NCBI GenBank assembly: GCA_949752735.1
Contig: OX457046.1
Location: 31,534,316-31,598,315, forward strand
Direction: 5' to 3'
DNA from: Lumbricus terrestris
Taxonomy: Eukaryota > Annelida > Clitellata > Crassiclitellata > Lumbricidae
DNA length: 64,000 bases
The notes beneath the pieces are model-generated. The model was not told where the DNA came from. It was given only the letters and a program-made list of their open reading frames with translations, and searched no databases. Shown piece after piece: positions 13,201 to 25,200 of the stretch; position 1 is the stretch's first letter, and each line of letters opens with the position of its first letter. The position numbers and the translations under genes are program-made.

Positions 13201-16200
13201 TAGATGACGTCGTCAGTCTGTGGATTCTTGTAAACATTAATGACAATTCATTGAGATAACTTGCGATACATTGTGATAGAGTAAAGGTATAAGAGGCAAC
13301 ATGAGATTGTTTCTGCTGATTTCAAGAAAAGTATTTGACTTTTTCGTTTTTAATTGGTAAACACCTTACATTAATAAGTGAAGATATTTCTATAAATAAG
13401 AATAAATAATAAATAATAATAACTACTTCTTAGTTTTTCTTTTTCTCTGTTCCAGAAATGCTTGAAGTGCATTGTATTCATTAGTGACTTGGTTATCTTC
13501 AACTTACAATAGGCTAAATCCTAGGCCGCTGTAGGCCTATACTTAAAAATGCTGGTAAAGTTCAATGGTGTGCTGAGACTTTTGATTTAATATTTTGCAT
13601 TTGGGATAAGTACAGCTCATTGCTCCAGTTATTACAGAAGAAGCACCATTAAGTTTGGATAGTTTATTTTCCTGTTGTTTGGTGTTGGACGCATCCACGT
13701 GGCTGCAATTCGGACAGCACTCAAGTCTTTTGGGAGTTGAGATTATTTGTTTACCGATATAAAGCGATCTTTAACTCACTTTACTTTAGAAAATCTTGTT
13801 ATGCACATCTTTGTTTATTTATTCGAACAGGTCTATAAATTGCAGAGTAAGTAGTAGCTCTCCACTTATAAGACTTCTTCGCTATTAATTACTAAGAACT
13901 CTAGGACATTTAGGAAATACATAAAAATGAAATGATGTGTTAATTCCAATACCTTTTCCATCCCCAATGTGTGTCCGTTTGTATTGATATGTTTGATGTT
14001 TAGTAGTAAATGTTTTCTAATGGCTACTGTTGTTGTTTCAAGTTCCGGAACAGCCAACGAATCTCCAGGGTGAAGCTGTATCACCAAATGCCATCCAGCT
14101 GACCTGGGATCCTCCCCAGGTTTCTAGCGACGCAATCAAGGGCTTCGAAATCTATTTCAACGACTCACACTTTCGACAGAATGTGCGAGTTACCATCTCG
14201 TCGCCTGCGAACTCATACCTGCTCGAGGACCTTACTCCGAACACGGTGTATCACATTAGAGTTGCCGCAAAATCTTCGAGAGAGGGAGCCAGTACACCAA
14301 CGATACAAGTCAGAACGATGGAGTTCAGTGAGTATGGTCACCAGGTCATCGACTGTTTTAACATGGTTGCTTTGAAGTTTCTGAAAATGGACCAGTGTTT
14401 AAATTGCAAGAAGGTGTTGAGAATAGGATCTTGAAAAAAAACTTAAATTGAAGAGGAGCCGTTCATTCTTGTCGTGAGCCACGCATGAGTCAAAATTGTT
14501 GGTGACTTTGTTTTCATGGCCTCAGTCTCTATCTCCTCCTCCTCCTTGTACACCTAGTGACATATTTTGGACTGGATTTCCTTTGATTATCTTCTTTAGA
14601 TATTTCGTTTATTCATATTAGATGTTTGTGCAACAGTGTGCTGTATGTCAGTGCTCAGGTTTAATAAGGAATGTATCTACCATACTTGCAATTCTACTTG
14701 CTTTCTTACATACGAAGAGAAAAGACTGGCCGCTCATCCTTGCATTCATATGCCAGGGCTAAAAACATGTAGTCACAAACACTTCATACTTATGTCTGCC
14801 TCAGCGCTAGATTGAGAGACCGCTGTTTATCTTCTCGTTTCTTCTACCATGACATGATTAGTGAACATTATGGATTTCTTGTGCTTGCCTTAGAGGCCAT
14901 TATGAAAATCTCAAACGTGCTTAATGAATAGGACTCATGTTTTGCATTGTATTGCTACGTAAACAGGTATTGTATTGCCACGTAAGCAGGTATTGTATTA
15001 GATTCTGATTAATATTAGGTCTTGGATAATTAAACCGTGTTTATGGTCTCTTCTCATGAATAAACAAATAATCTGATATTTTTATCGTGGGTCACAGACT
15101 CACCTGTAGATAAAAAGCCAATAGTCTCGGAGGAAGAATTGAATTGTACTGTATGCATTAGTTTTTGTCAAAGTGAAGCGAGTTTAATAGAGCAATAAAA
15201 CATGTTCGTTAGTGACATGTGTGTGTGTATGTGTGTGTATGTGTGTGTAAGCACTGTAAGGTTACTAGAGCTATAGAACATGTTTGACTATACTCAGTGG
15301 TGGCACTACCATTTGATCGTCTATTTGACTTTTCTGACTTGCCTTATGACCTGCCCAAAAGTCCAAAATCGTTGGAATATCTTCTTTACATGTAATTTCT
15401 TCGACCTAGCTCCCAAGACCCCGACGAACCTGCTGAAACTACAGCTGGCATCGCCAATGGATGTGCTAGTCTAGTAACCTTTCCATGATTTTTTTTCATT
15501 TAGCTCCTGGAGAACCTCGAAAAATCAAGTTGGATTCGATCAACTCCACGGCCATCAGCGTCCAGTGGCGCCCTCCAGCGGACAAGGAACCAGGCGGATT
15601 AATTCGAGGGTATCGAGTGTACTATGTCCAGGTGAACGACAATGACGAGTTGATTGGATCGCAGGCGATGATTGACACCCTCGATGGTCTGAAGAACGAG
15701 GTGGTTATCACCGGGTTGCAATCAGACACCTACTACCAGTTCCAGATTGCGGCGTACACGCGGAAGGGAGACGGAGAGAGGAGCAGGCCGAGGAAGGTCA
15801 AGACGAAAGGAGCAGGTGTGGGAAGACTTTAAAAAGAAGCATTCCAAGTTCTTATTGCATCACTGCTTGTATTCTGGTGGTGCCAATGCTAAGCCTGTAT
15901 CAATCATTCAATCAATCAATCATTCAATCAAGCAGTATTCATTTATTTATAGTCGTGTGTCTGGATCATTCAAATTCTATATATCTTCATTTATCAAAAC
16001 CTGGGTGACAAACTGCATTCAGTGAAAATCGATCAATCAATCAATCAATCAATTGATCAGTATTTCTTTATATAATAGTCAAGTGTCATTAAACAGCATC
16101 CACCAAACTCAGGATATCTGAAGAAATCTTATTAAAATGATTTACTTTATGCTAACTGGTGTTGTAATATAGATCTGTACAGGGGCGGATCCAGGGGGGG

Positions 16201-19200
16201 CCAATCCGGCCATGGCCCCCATTTAAAAATTGCATGGAACGTGGCCCCCCATTTGGTTTCAAAAACAAAAAAAAAGGTCATCAACTTTTTGGGCGGATAA
16301 GTTGGTATCTTTTTTCCCGAAAAATTGTCAACTTTTTTCCCGGAAATTTTTTTCCCCCTGTTCCACCAACAACCAACAAGACCGAAAATTTTGGCCCCCC
16401 CTTCGAAACGTTCTGGATCCGCCACTGGATCTGTAAAAAATATCCTATATGCTGTTAGCAGACTTTGAAATACTGTATATGAACTCGTACTTATCGTTGG
16501 TAGGTCTCTCTCTGGCTGGCTCTTATTGTTGAGTTGTCTATGGGTCCTACTTCAAGTTCTTAGTTGTTGTTGTTGTTTTTGTTGTTGTAGCGAGTCTTTT
16601 ATTAGCACTTGGTCATCTGCATTTAAGTTTCTGACTTTGAAATTGCTTTAAACCACTTTTGCGATTTATCAACATCTAATTGACATGTCGATTTTTGAAA
16701 TATACTGTGAATTTTATCAGTTGTAAAAAAAAAATTATTTATGAAACGATATGAACTAAATATTTGATCAACAATTTTGTATCCATTATAACCAGCCTCG
16801 TGTGGACATATTAAAATATTCAGGATGTCATTTTAACGAAAGCATGTGAAAATTTCCATCACTTTCCGTGTAAGTTTGCTTGGCATTGCGTCAACATTCC
16901 TGGTGACAGCACCTCTCCCGTTGGATGGCTTTTATAGTTCTGAATGACAGCATACTGATGAATTCATCTTATAATTTCGCGTGATGGTGTGCAAATATTC
17001 CCGATGTCGTTGTAAATGACACCGTGCAAACTGACCCGCTTTCTGTTCTATTGACTGACAGTCCCGAGTGCACCACGTGGTCTACAGCTGACACTCAGTC
17101 AGGAAGAACCACCAGTGGTGTCCGTGTCATGGCAGACACCTCGATTTACCTACGGACAACTGGAAGGGTACAAGTTGACCTACGGGGTTCTGGGAGAGAG
17201 CTACGTGGAGGAGAGGCGCTTCAAGGCGGACCGACTCCAGTTCACTACCGGATATTTGGGTAATGGATGACGGACTTCCGGTTGTTGTTATTGATGTAGC
17301 ACTATTGTTTATTTGGACAGTTTTCGTGTCCGATAGATGGGACTTTGGGGGAGTTACTCTTTGGGATTTATTGTAGTTTTTTGGTTTTGTGTGAGAGGTA
17401 GCCGCTATTGTTTAGCGAGGTAAACATGATCCCTCAATCCTTCAGGCTCTAAGAAGCAATCTGAAATGCTTTGTCGTTCGGGGAATCAACGGTCATCATC
17501 ACCGGTCGATTGCATAATGTTGGTATTATTATCGTCATTGTTATTTTTATTATTATTGCTACTGCTGCAACAACTACATTTATTATTATTATTATTATTA
17601 TTGTTATGTTTATTATTGTTATATTTATGTTTTATATTATTATTATTATTTTATATTATTTTTATCACCATAATCGTCGTTATTATGCTTTTCTAAGTAC
17701 CACTGTCTAAAGACTGAGTTAATGCAGGTCCTCACACAGAGTGCCCACCACCAGAAATCAATCACTTATGAGACTGGAACCCATACAAAAGGCAATAATT
17801 GCTGTCTTGCTTTTGTGCAGAGCGTGGAGCAGAGTATGAATTTCGTATATCAGCAAATAACGCGGTGGACTACGGGGAACCAGCTACAGATGCAATACGA
17901 ACACCAGACGGCTGTAAGTTCTATCGCAGTTTCGCAACGACGATATTTTTTCGCTATCTCAGGTTGCAATTACTTAGATCTGTTGACCATGCTTCTCGTA
18001 GGCTATCTTGTGCGATGTGAAGATGATGGAGAGAGGAGGAGGAGGTGGAGAAGGAGGAGGAGGAGATAGAGGAGGAGGACGAGAGGAAGGAGGAGGATGG
18101 GGTAGAGGAGAAGGAGGAGGAGGAAATAGAGGAGGAGGATGACAAGGAGATTTTTAGTGACAATGATTGCTTTTTAAAATCTGTTAATTGTATTTTGTCA
18201 CGAACAGGCGAAAACAATTTTCTCTGACGTTAAATAAATTGCCGGATTAGTGCATGTTTGCAGGAGTAATCCCCCCTTGAAGGGACACTACATAAATTTA
18301 TGAATGAATTATATAAAATTAATGAATATTCAATGTAATTTATGAATGAATTGTGAATGAGTATTCATTTAACTTACTTTACGATATTTTGATTTAATAA
18401 ACTGACTATATATGTCATTATGTGATGTCTTGATAAATTTCTAATTTGCTTCATGCTGATAGTTTACTGACGCCGCACCAAACGTAGTTTCTTTTGCGCC
18501 ATGTGATGATGTTGAGTGCAGAGGGCAAGTTATGTAAATTTAACTGTAGCCTTCAACGTTGTTATGCATTATATTGCAACTTCATTCTATTTGAAATGTA
18601 GATGTAATGTAATTGTAAATCTTCAAAATTTCTCAGCGCCACCAAAAGGTAGACCAGCTTGTTGCCACAGCTCTATATCAGATCATGTCTGCAATTATAG
18701 CCAAGCTGTGTTGTCCATATTGGCGCAAGATCAGTATCGTGGGAGGTAAAGTTGGGGAGGTCAATCTTGTTGATTTGCTATTTAAGTGTTCTTTGCAGAA
18801 TGCAGAGCCTTGTGTTTTTACTTGTCTTGTCCAGTTTGAATATTAGAGTTGGTCATTGCCAACTGATTCGGATGCATACTGTAACTTTAAACAAATCAGC
18901 ACTTTAATATTACTGTTATTTTTCAAGGATTGTAATATTCGTTCATTTAAGACATTTATATAGCGCCTCTTCAAGAGTATCTAATCAGAAGCAGTGATGA
19001 AAGGGTTGGAAATGATGTTTTGTTTGTTTTTTTGTATGTGCACTTGTTATAGCGCCCCTTCAAGCTCTCTCTGCTCAGAGGCGCTCCCGAATGCAGAGCG
19101 GACACTGCATCGGAGTTTCACGCCGAAGCGCTGAGCAATTGTGAGTGAAGGACTTGCCCAAGGTCCTTGCACGGCGAGGTGGATTCGAACCTTGAACCTT

Positions 19201-22200
19201 CCGGCTCCAAGGGCAATGACGCCACCACTACACCACCGTGCCCCAACAAAGATGTTGAGGATGACGATGAGATGGAGGAGGATGAGAGAGATGATAGCAC
19301 TTGGTGACAATAATAGTTACTGGTAGTGATAATGCTATTTTTTTAAATCTGTTAGTAGTATTTTGTCACCAGTAGTAAGGTGACCTCTCTGAATTATTAA
19401 TAACTTGAATGGTGTCTTCCGATTTTACAGAGTCTTCAGATGTCCAGCAGCCTCAATAATCTTGGTCGAATTGACCAAAGTTTATTGTTTGGTGCTTCTT
19501 ATTAGACATCCCTCCAATCACATAGCAGTTGCATGCGACCAGTTAAATCGTGCTACGAATCATGGTGTTCTATTTAATCATGGTGTTCCATTTAATCATG
19601 GTGTTCCTTTTAATCATGATGTTTTATTTAATCATGGTGTTCTATTATTTTTTTTATGCAAAATAACTGCTTTCTGGAGCTTACAATGATCCATGTTTGA
19701 TTTAGATTCATGACAGCAACCTCTTTGCTTGATATTTATTCCATGCTTTTTTTAGTTAGTGCTTTCAATTGCACGTTGCTTCAGATCCTCCCAATAACTC
19801 TTCATTTCCTCCTACCGGTTTATGCGTTGCTGAAAATTATCTGATGGATATTTGCATGGAATTGGTGTCTGCCTCATGAAAATAAACTACAGTGATATGT
19901 TCTCGAAAACGATGTGAGACTAGGCATAACAGCGTAACAAATGGATGCTGGGAAATCACAAAAATAATATTTGAAAAATCTACAACTAGAAAAAAATTGG
20001 GGACGATCAGGATGATAATTGATTTAGGATATTGTAGCATTGGTTTTGCACAGTGTACATTATATTGTATTTAACTTGTGATTTTAATTTGCACGTTTTT
20101 ATTACCTATTATTACTTCGATGTATTATAGTGATGTTCTATGTTCCATTGTGCGTTTGCAAGTGGAGTAATAAAGAAAATACTTACTTACATCACTTTGG
20201 CTCACTTTCATCAGAAATATTGTGCTGTACCAGGATTGCATCTGTAACGGGGGTTTTAACTCATATCTTAGCTAGTTACCGTGTTTTTATTTTACGTCAA
20301 ATATATATTATCAGCATTGAACGCTATTTCTTGTACTGAGTTGATCCGAATGATTTTACGACGTCACTTATTGCTGTTGTATGAACAGTTCCAGAGGGAT
20401 CACCGCAGAACTTCACTGCCATTGGAATTAGCGGAACAAGCGTGAAGCTCCAGTGGGATCCTCCTCTGAAGAAGAAGCGGAATGGGGAGATAGTTCTTTA
20501 CGAAGTCATTTATCACCAGCGAGCAAAGCCGCAGGATATCAAACCGACGAACATGAGCAACACGATGCTCATGGTCGAAGGGCTCGACACTAACACCGAT
20601 TACAATTTCCAGATTCGCGCTTACACGATCAGAGGCGCCGGACCGTGGAGTAACGTTCTTCCGTTCCGTACGTTTGGCCAACGTAAGGATTCTTCCTTTA
20701 CCTGAATAATTTTGCTGGAATTATTATAGATGGCCAATTGTGTTTATATATGATGTGGTACCAGGTTGTGAAAGTGAAAGGGTTATGAGTGACTCTGGTT
20801 ACTTTTTTGGCATTTAAATATCATATTCTAGAGAATATCTTATGATTTCTCATATGTGACCGTGCATGAGAAAACCCGGCCAAAGTCGCAAATATTGAAA
20901 CCGAGTAAATCGAGCGGAAAGGTCTACACCCAGTTCTCAACGAAATGCACGCTACTGTGCGGAGACTCCTATTTAAATCTGTGCCATTCCTTCAATTTAA
21001 TTTTCCAAGAAAAGCCGTTGACACCATTGGAAAGAGCAGAAAATTTTAAGTTTAGAACATATTACTAAATTCTGATGAAAAATCTATTGACTTTTGTGTG
21101 GTTCATGTAATGGATGTAATTTTCAACTGGCGATTTCTCCCTAAAACGATTTCTCAAGATCCCAAAAAATCCTAAAAATTTCATTTCAAAAGATGCAAAT
21201 ATACGGTTCTCACCACTTTGATCAACTATATCTGTACTATTTAAAACAAACTTAAACTCATTTTATGGAATTTCCGACTTTGGGAGGGTTTTCTCATGCA
21301 CGGTCACATATTTGCACATGCTAACCCTACCCTAGTGAATATGGCTAGATTATTCACATTTTAAAATATCCTAATCCTAGGAGGTCTAAATAGGAATCTT
21401 AAGAAAAGAATGGTCAAAGCATTGATATGGAGTGTGACACTGTATGGCGCAGAGACATGAACAATGAGAAAAGAGGAAGCTTTTGAAATTTGGGTATGGA
21501 GAAACATGGAGAAAATTAGTTGGACAAAGCATGTTACGAATGAGGAAGTACTAGCGATGGTAGAAGAGAAAAGATCTCTGCTGGATACAATAAAGATGAG
21601 ACAAAGGAATTGCGTGGGACATTTGCTGTGAGGTAACTCACTGCAGAAAGAAATAATTGAAGGAAGATGGGAAAGAGGGAAAAGGTGCAGAGGAAGACCT
21701 AGACAAAAACTGCTGGATGGGATGATGCAGGATGGATACAGAAAACTTAAGGACATGGCACAACAACGTGAAAGGTGGAGACATTGGACGTTTGGACCTG
21801 CCACTTGGCAGAGAACCTAAAGAAGAAGAATCTTATTCTAATGAATATGGTTAGATTTCTTGGCATTTAAATATCCTAATCCTATCCCATTAAGGAATAT
21901 CATTAGTTTTTTTGACATTTGAATATCCATTTTGCTATCCTAATCAGTGGCGGCGCTAGGGGGGCTGGGGGCTAAGCCCCCTACAAGAGGTTCAGCCCCC
22001 TCTGAAAAAAGGGCCATCCGAATTTTTTTTACATTGAAATATCCAAGATTTTCGGTCGACAACTAAAAAAAAAAAAAAAAGGTCGTCAGAAATTTTGGCG
22101 GCGGAAATGGAAAAATTTCATGAGATTTCGGTTCGACGACTAAAAAAAAAAAAAAGGTCGTCAGAAATTTTGGCGGCGGAAATGGAAAAATTTCGCCGCG

Positions 22201-25200
22201 GGGCTCAGCCCCCCCGAAACTGAAATCCTGGCGCCGCCACTGATCCTAATGAGAATGGTTGACTTCTTGTATGGCATATGTGCTGACACTTACTGTATGT
22301 GTTTATAGCCGTCCTGCCAGCGCCAACCAATGTCCAAGTGCGTCGTATTTCTCCCACTGCCATGGAGGTTACCTGGGATCCACCGGTCTTTCCAGGTATC
22401 GCCGGTTACAGGGTCTACTACAATCTCTTTGCCGTACCAGACCTTGAGAAGTGGAACAGCATTGAGACCGGTCCCTACATGGTCACCGAAGTAAATGGTC
22501 TCGAGCCACACACGGTCTACGCGGTGCAGGTCAAAGCAAAGTCGCTTGATGGTCGCCTTGGCAACTCGTCTGAAATTGTTTTCACGAACAAGTTGGAGAA
22601 TGGTAAAGTGTTTCCTTTCATTGTGATTTTTATTTAATATCTCGATGATCACCAATGGCTTTAGTGTTATATTATTACTATTATTATTATTATTATTATC
22701 ATAATTTTTGCCCAAGGTATATGATCCCTCAGGCTTTAAAAACACTAATAAAATATATTATTATCATTATTTTAAAAAATTTATTATTATTATCAGAAAA
22801 AGCGCCTGTGAATAGTTTCCTTGAAGAGGCGCTATATAAATACTTGATTGAATGAATGAATAATTTAATGGAATAATATAAGGGATATGTTTGTCTGATT
22901 GTCTTTCCGGGTGAAGTAAACAATCTGGTTATGCGACATTTGACATGTGAAGGGCATTTCAACCCTCTTAAGATGGGCATACATTTTGGGTCTTTAATAA
23001 AGGTTATATTTTGCACATGTATATAAATGTATATATATATTTGTACTATGGTTGCTTTATGGTTTTATTAGCATAATATCATTAATGTATGAAGAAAAAA
23101 AAAAGTTTTTATAGATGCTTGAATTTTGTTACATGTCTCATGCCATTATTATTTCTATTATTAATAAGGCAGAAAAACCTAAATTATTAGTTTATCCCTA
23201 TGAAATTGATATCGATGAAATGTATTTGATTTATTTTACTAATGATTTTGGTCTAAATACAACGAGAACGGTTTTCTATTTATGTTGAACTGTGTTTTTC
23301 AGACAATCCGGACATGGTTCAGGAGTTCCACGTCAGAACCCAGAATCCGAAGTCCGTGATGCTTGAGTGGAAGCCACCAAGGAAACCCGGAGTTCACAGA
23401 TATAAAGTAAATTTCGTGTTGTTACAATTTTCGGCATAATGCACGTGGTTTTTAATCAGATCTGTTAGCTCCATACTCAGAAATCATCTCTTGAAAGCCA
23501 AGCATATGGCACCACTGCACCAGCCTTTTCGGTAGGATGTTATAGAGCCTTACATGACTGCCAAAGCAATTAAATTTGACTTCTGTAGCAGTGTGATCAT
23601 CTTTGGTTAGAGAGAGCAGAGTGGCTGTTAAGGAGGGTTTCGTTTGCGTTGAGTGTTGCAAGTTGGAGGATAACTTGAGTCGGAATATGAATTCTTTAGC
23701 AGGTGATACTTCAGTATGAATCATTTTGTAATGCCAAGATTTCCCCGTATTAATTTCTTTGTAATGTCAAGATTTCACAGTACAAACCATTTTTGTAATG
23801 CCAAGGATTCAAAGTTTTGATAGTTTTTAGACCATGGGGGAAAAAGGTGGGAAAATAATATAATAATGATAACGATAATAATAATAATAATAACAATAAT
23901 TTTAATAATAATAATAGACAATCAGATAATAATAGTTTTTTGTACTTCCTGTTACTGATGTTGTTTGTTGAAGACATTAAAAGGATAATAATAAATAATA
24001 ATAATAATAATAATAATAAAAAATAATAATGGTGATGCAATTCATTTCCAGATTGAGTACGAAGGGCGAAAGACATTCCGCAACCAGATGGGAATCGACG
24101 AAACTCTTATCGACCAGAAGAGGGATAAGATGGTTCCGAAAGACGAGAGGACTCTGTATATCGATAATCTCGTTCCGAAGACGGTCTACAGCTTCAACAT
24201 CAGTGCAAAGTTCATAGACAGCCACTGGGGCCCGCCTTACCATCTGCGGGTCGAGACCAGCATAGATGGTTCGTTAATTTTTTGTGTGACCTTTGTATTT
24301 CGTTCAGTTCTAGTTTTCGTGACTGGTTTTTTAGGAAACAAACAAAACAAAGAACAAAAATAAAAACAGAAGTTGAGTAGGGCCTTTCCAGATTTGTGAG
24401 TTTATTTTACGCGTTAGTGAAGTTCCTGATGGATTCTGTATACCTCAGGGCAAATTGAAATTTAAAAATAGAAAAATAAAAATAAATAAGAAAATAAAAT
24501 AAAAGAAAAAAGAAAAAAACAGAAGAAGAAAAGAACAACAGAACTCTCTCCTTTTATTATTGTCTTTGACAGCACCGCCAGCAATCGAGGCGCCACAGTT
24601 GATGTACGTTTTGGCGGAGTCGATGATCATGTTGAAGATGTTCCCAGCATCAGAGAAACATGGTCCAATCAGCCACTACTATGTTATTGTCGTTCCCTTT
24701 GACGAATCCGATGAAAGATTGCCAGATGACTTTGACATCGACGAGGCAAGTCATTTCTTTTCTACACAAGAGGCAATTAATTTTTTTCTCTGAAAAACAA
24801 TTGTTACTACAAGCAATTGTTTTGTTTTTCTTATTTAAGTGGATAAATAACCTTAAAAAATACTGTTTTTCTAAGCCAATGGGGGTTTAACCCCCGAAGC
24901 CCCCCTTGGCTGCGCCACTAAGTGTAGTGGTTTCATCAGTGCCTTGGATCCGGAAGAGTTCTAGGTTCGAATCCACCTCAAGACACCCCATATTGACCCT
25001 GAGCAAGTCCTTCACTCGCAACTGCTTGGGCGCTTCGTCGTGAAACTCCAATGCAGTGTCTGTGCTGTAGTATGTAGCACCTCTGAGGAGGGAACTTGAA
25101 GGAGTGCTGTAGAAATGGAGAATAAATAAAATAAGATAAATATCGTTAATTATATCTACTGCTTAATTATGAACAATTAATTGACTGTTGTTAACAGCTC

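Larger units (their letters stand above)
9288..14042 (+). other. longest LAR intron
   Basis: A 4.75-kb intron containing a SINE (9329-9532), a LINE tail (10440-10665), a two-copy duplication (11490-11655) and an RT fragment (12927-13085). Nothing else coding was recognised. Confidence 0.7.

Noticed and set aside
15410..15471. Functional FN3 exon
   Set aside because: It covers only the first strand, ends in two consecutive stops and has no donor; skipping keeps the frame.
17466..17710. Leu/Ile-rich open frames suggesting membrane segments
   Set aside because: They are translations of an ATT microsatellite inside a LAR intron.
23452..23724. 90-codon minus-strand frame, possibly a LINE fragment
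   Set aside because: No clear RT or LINE C-terminal motif could be recognised; lies in an intron.
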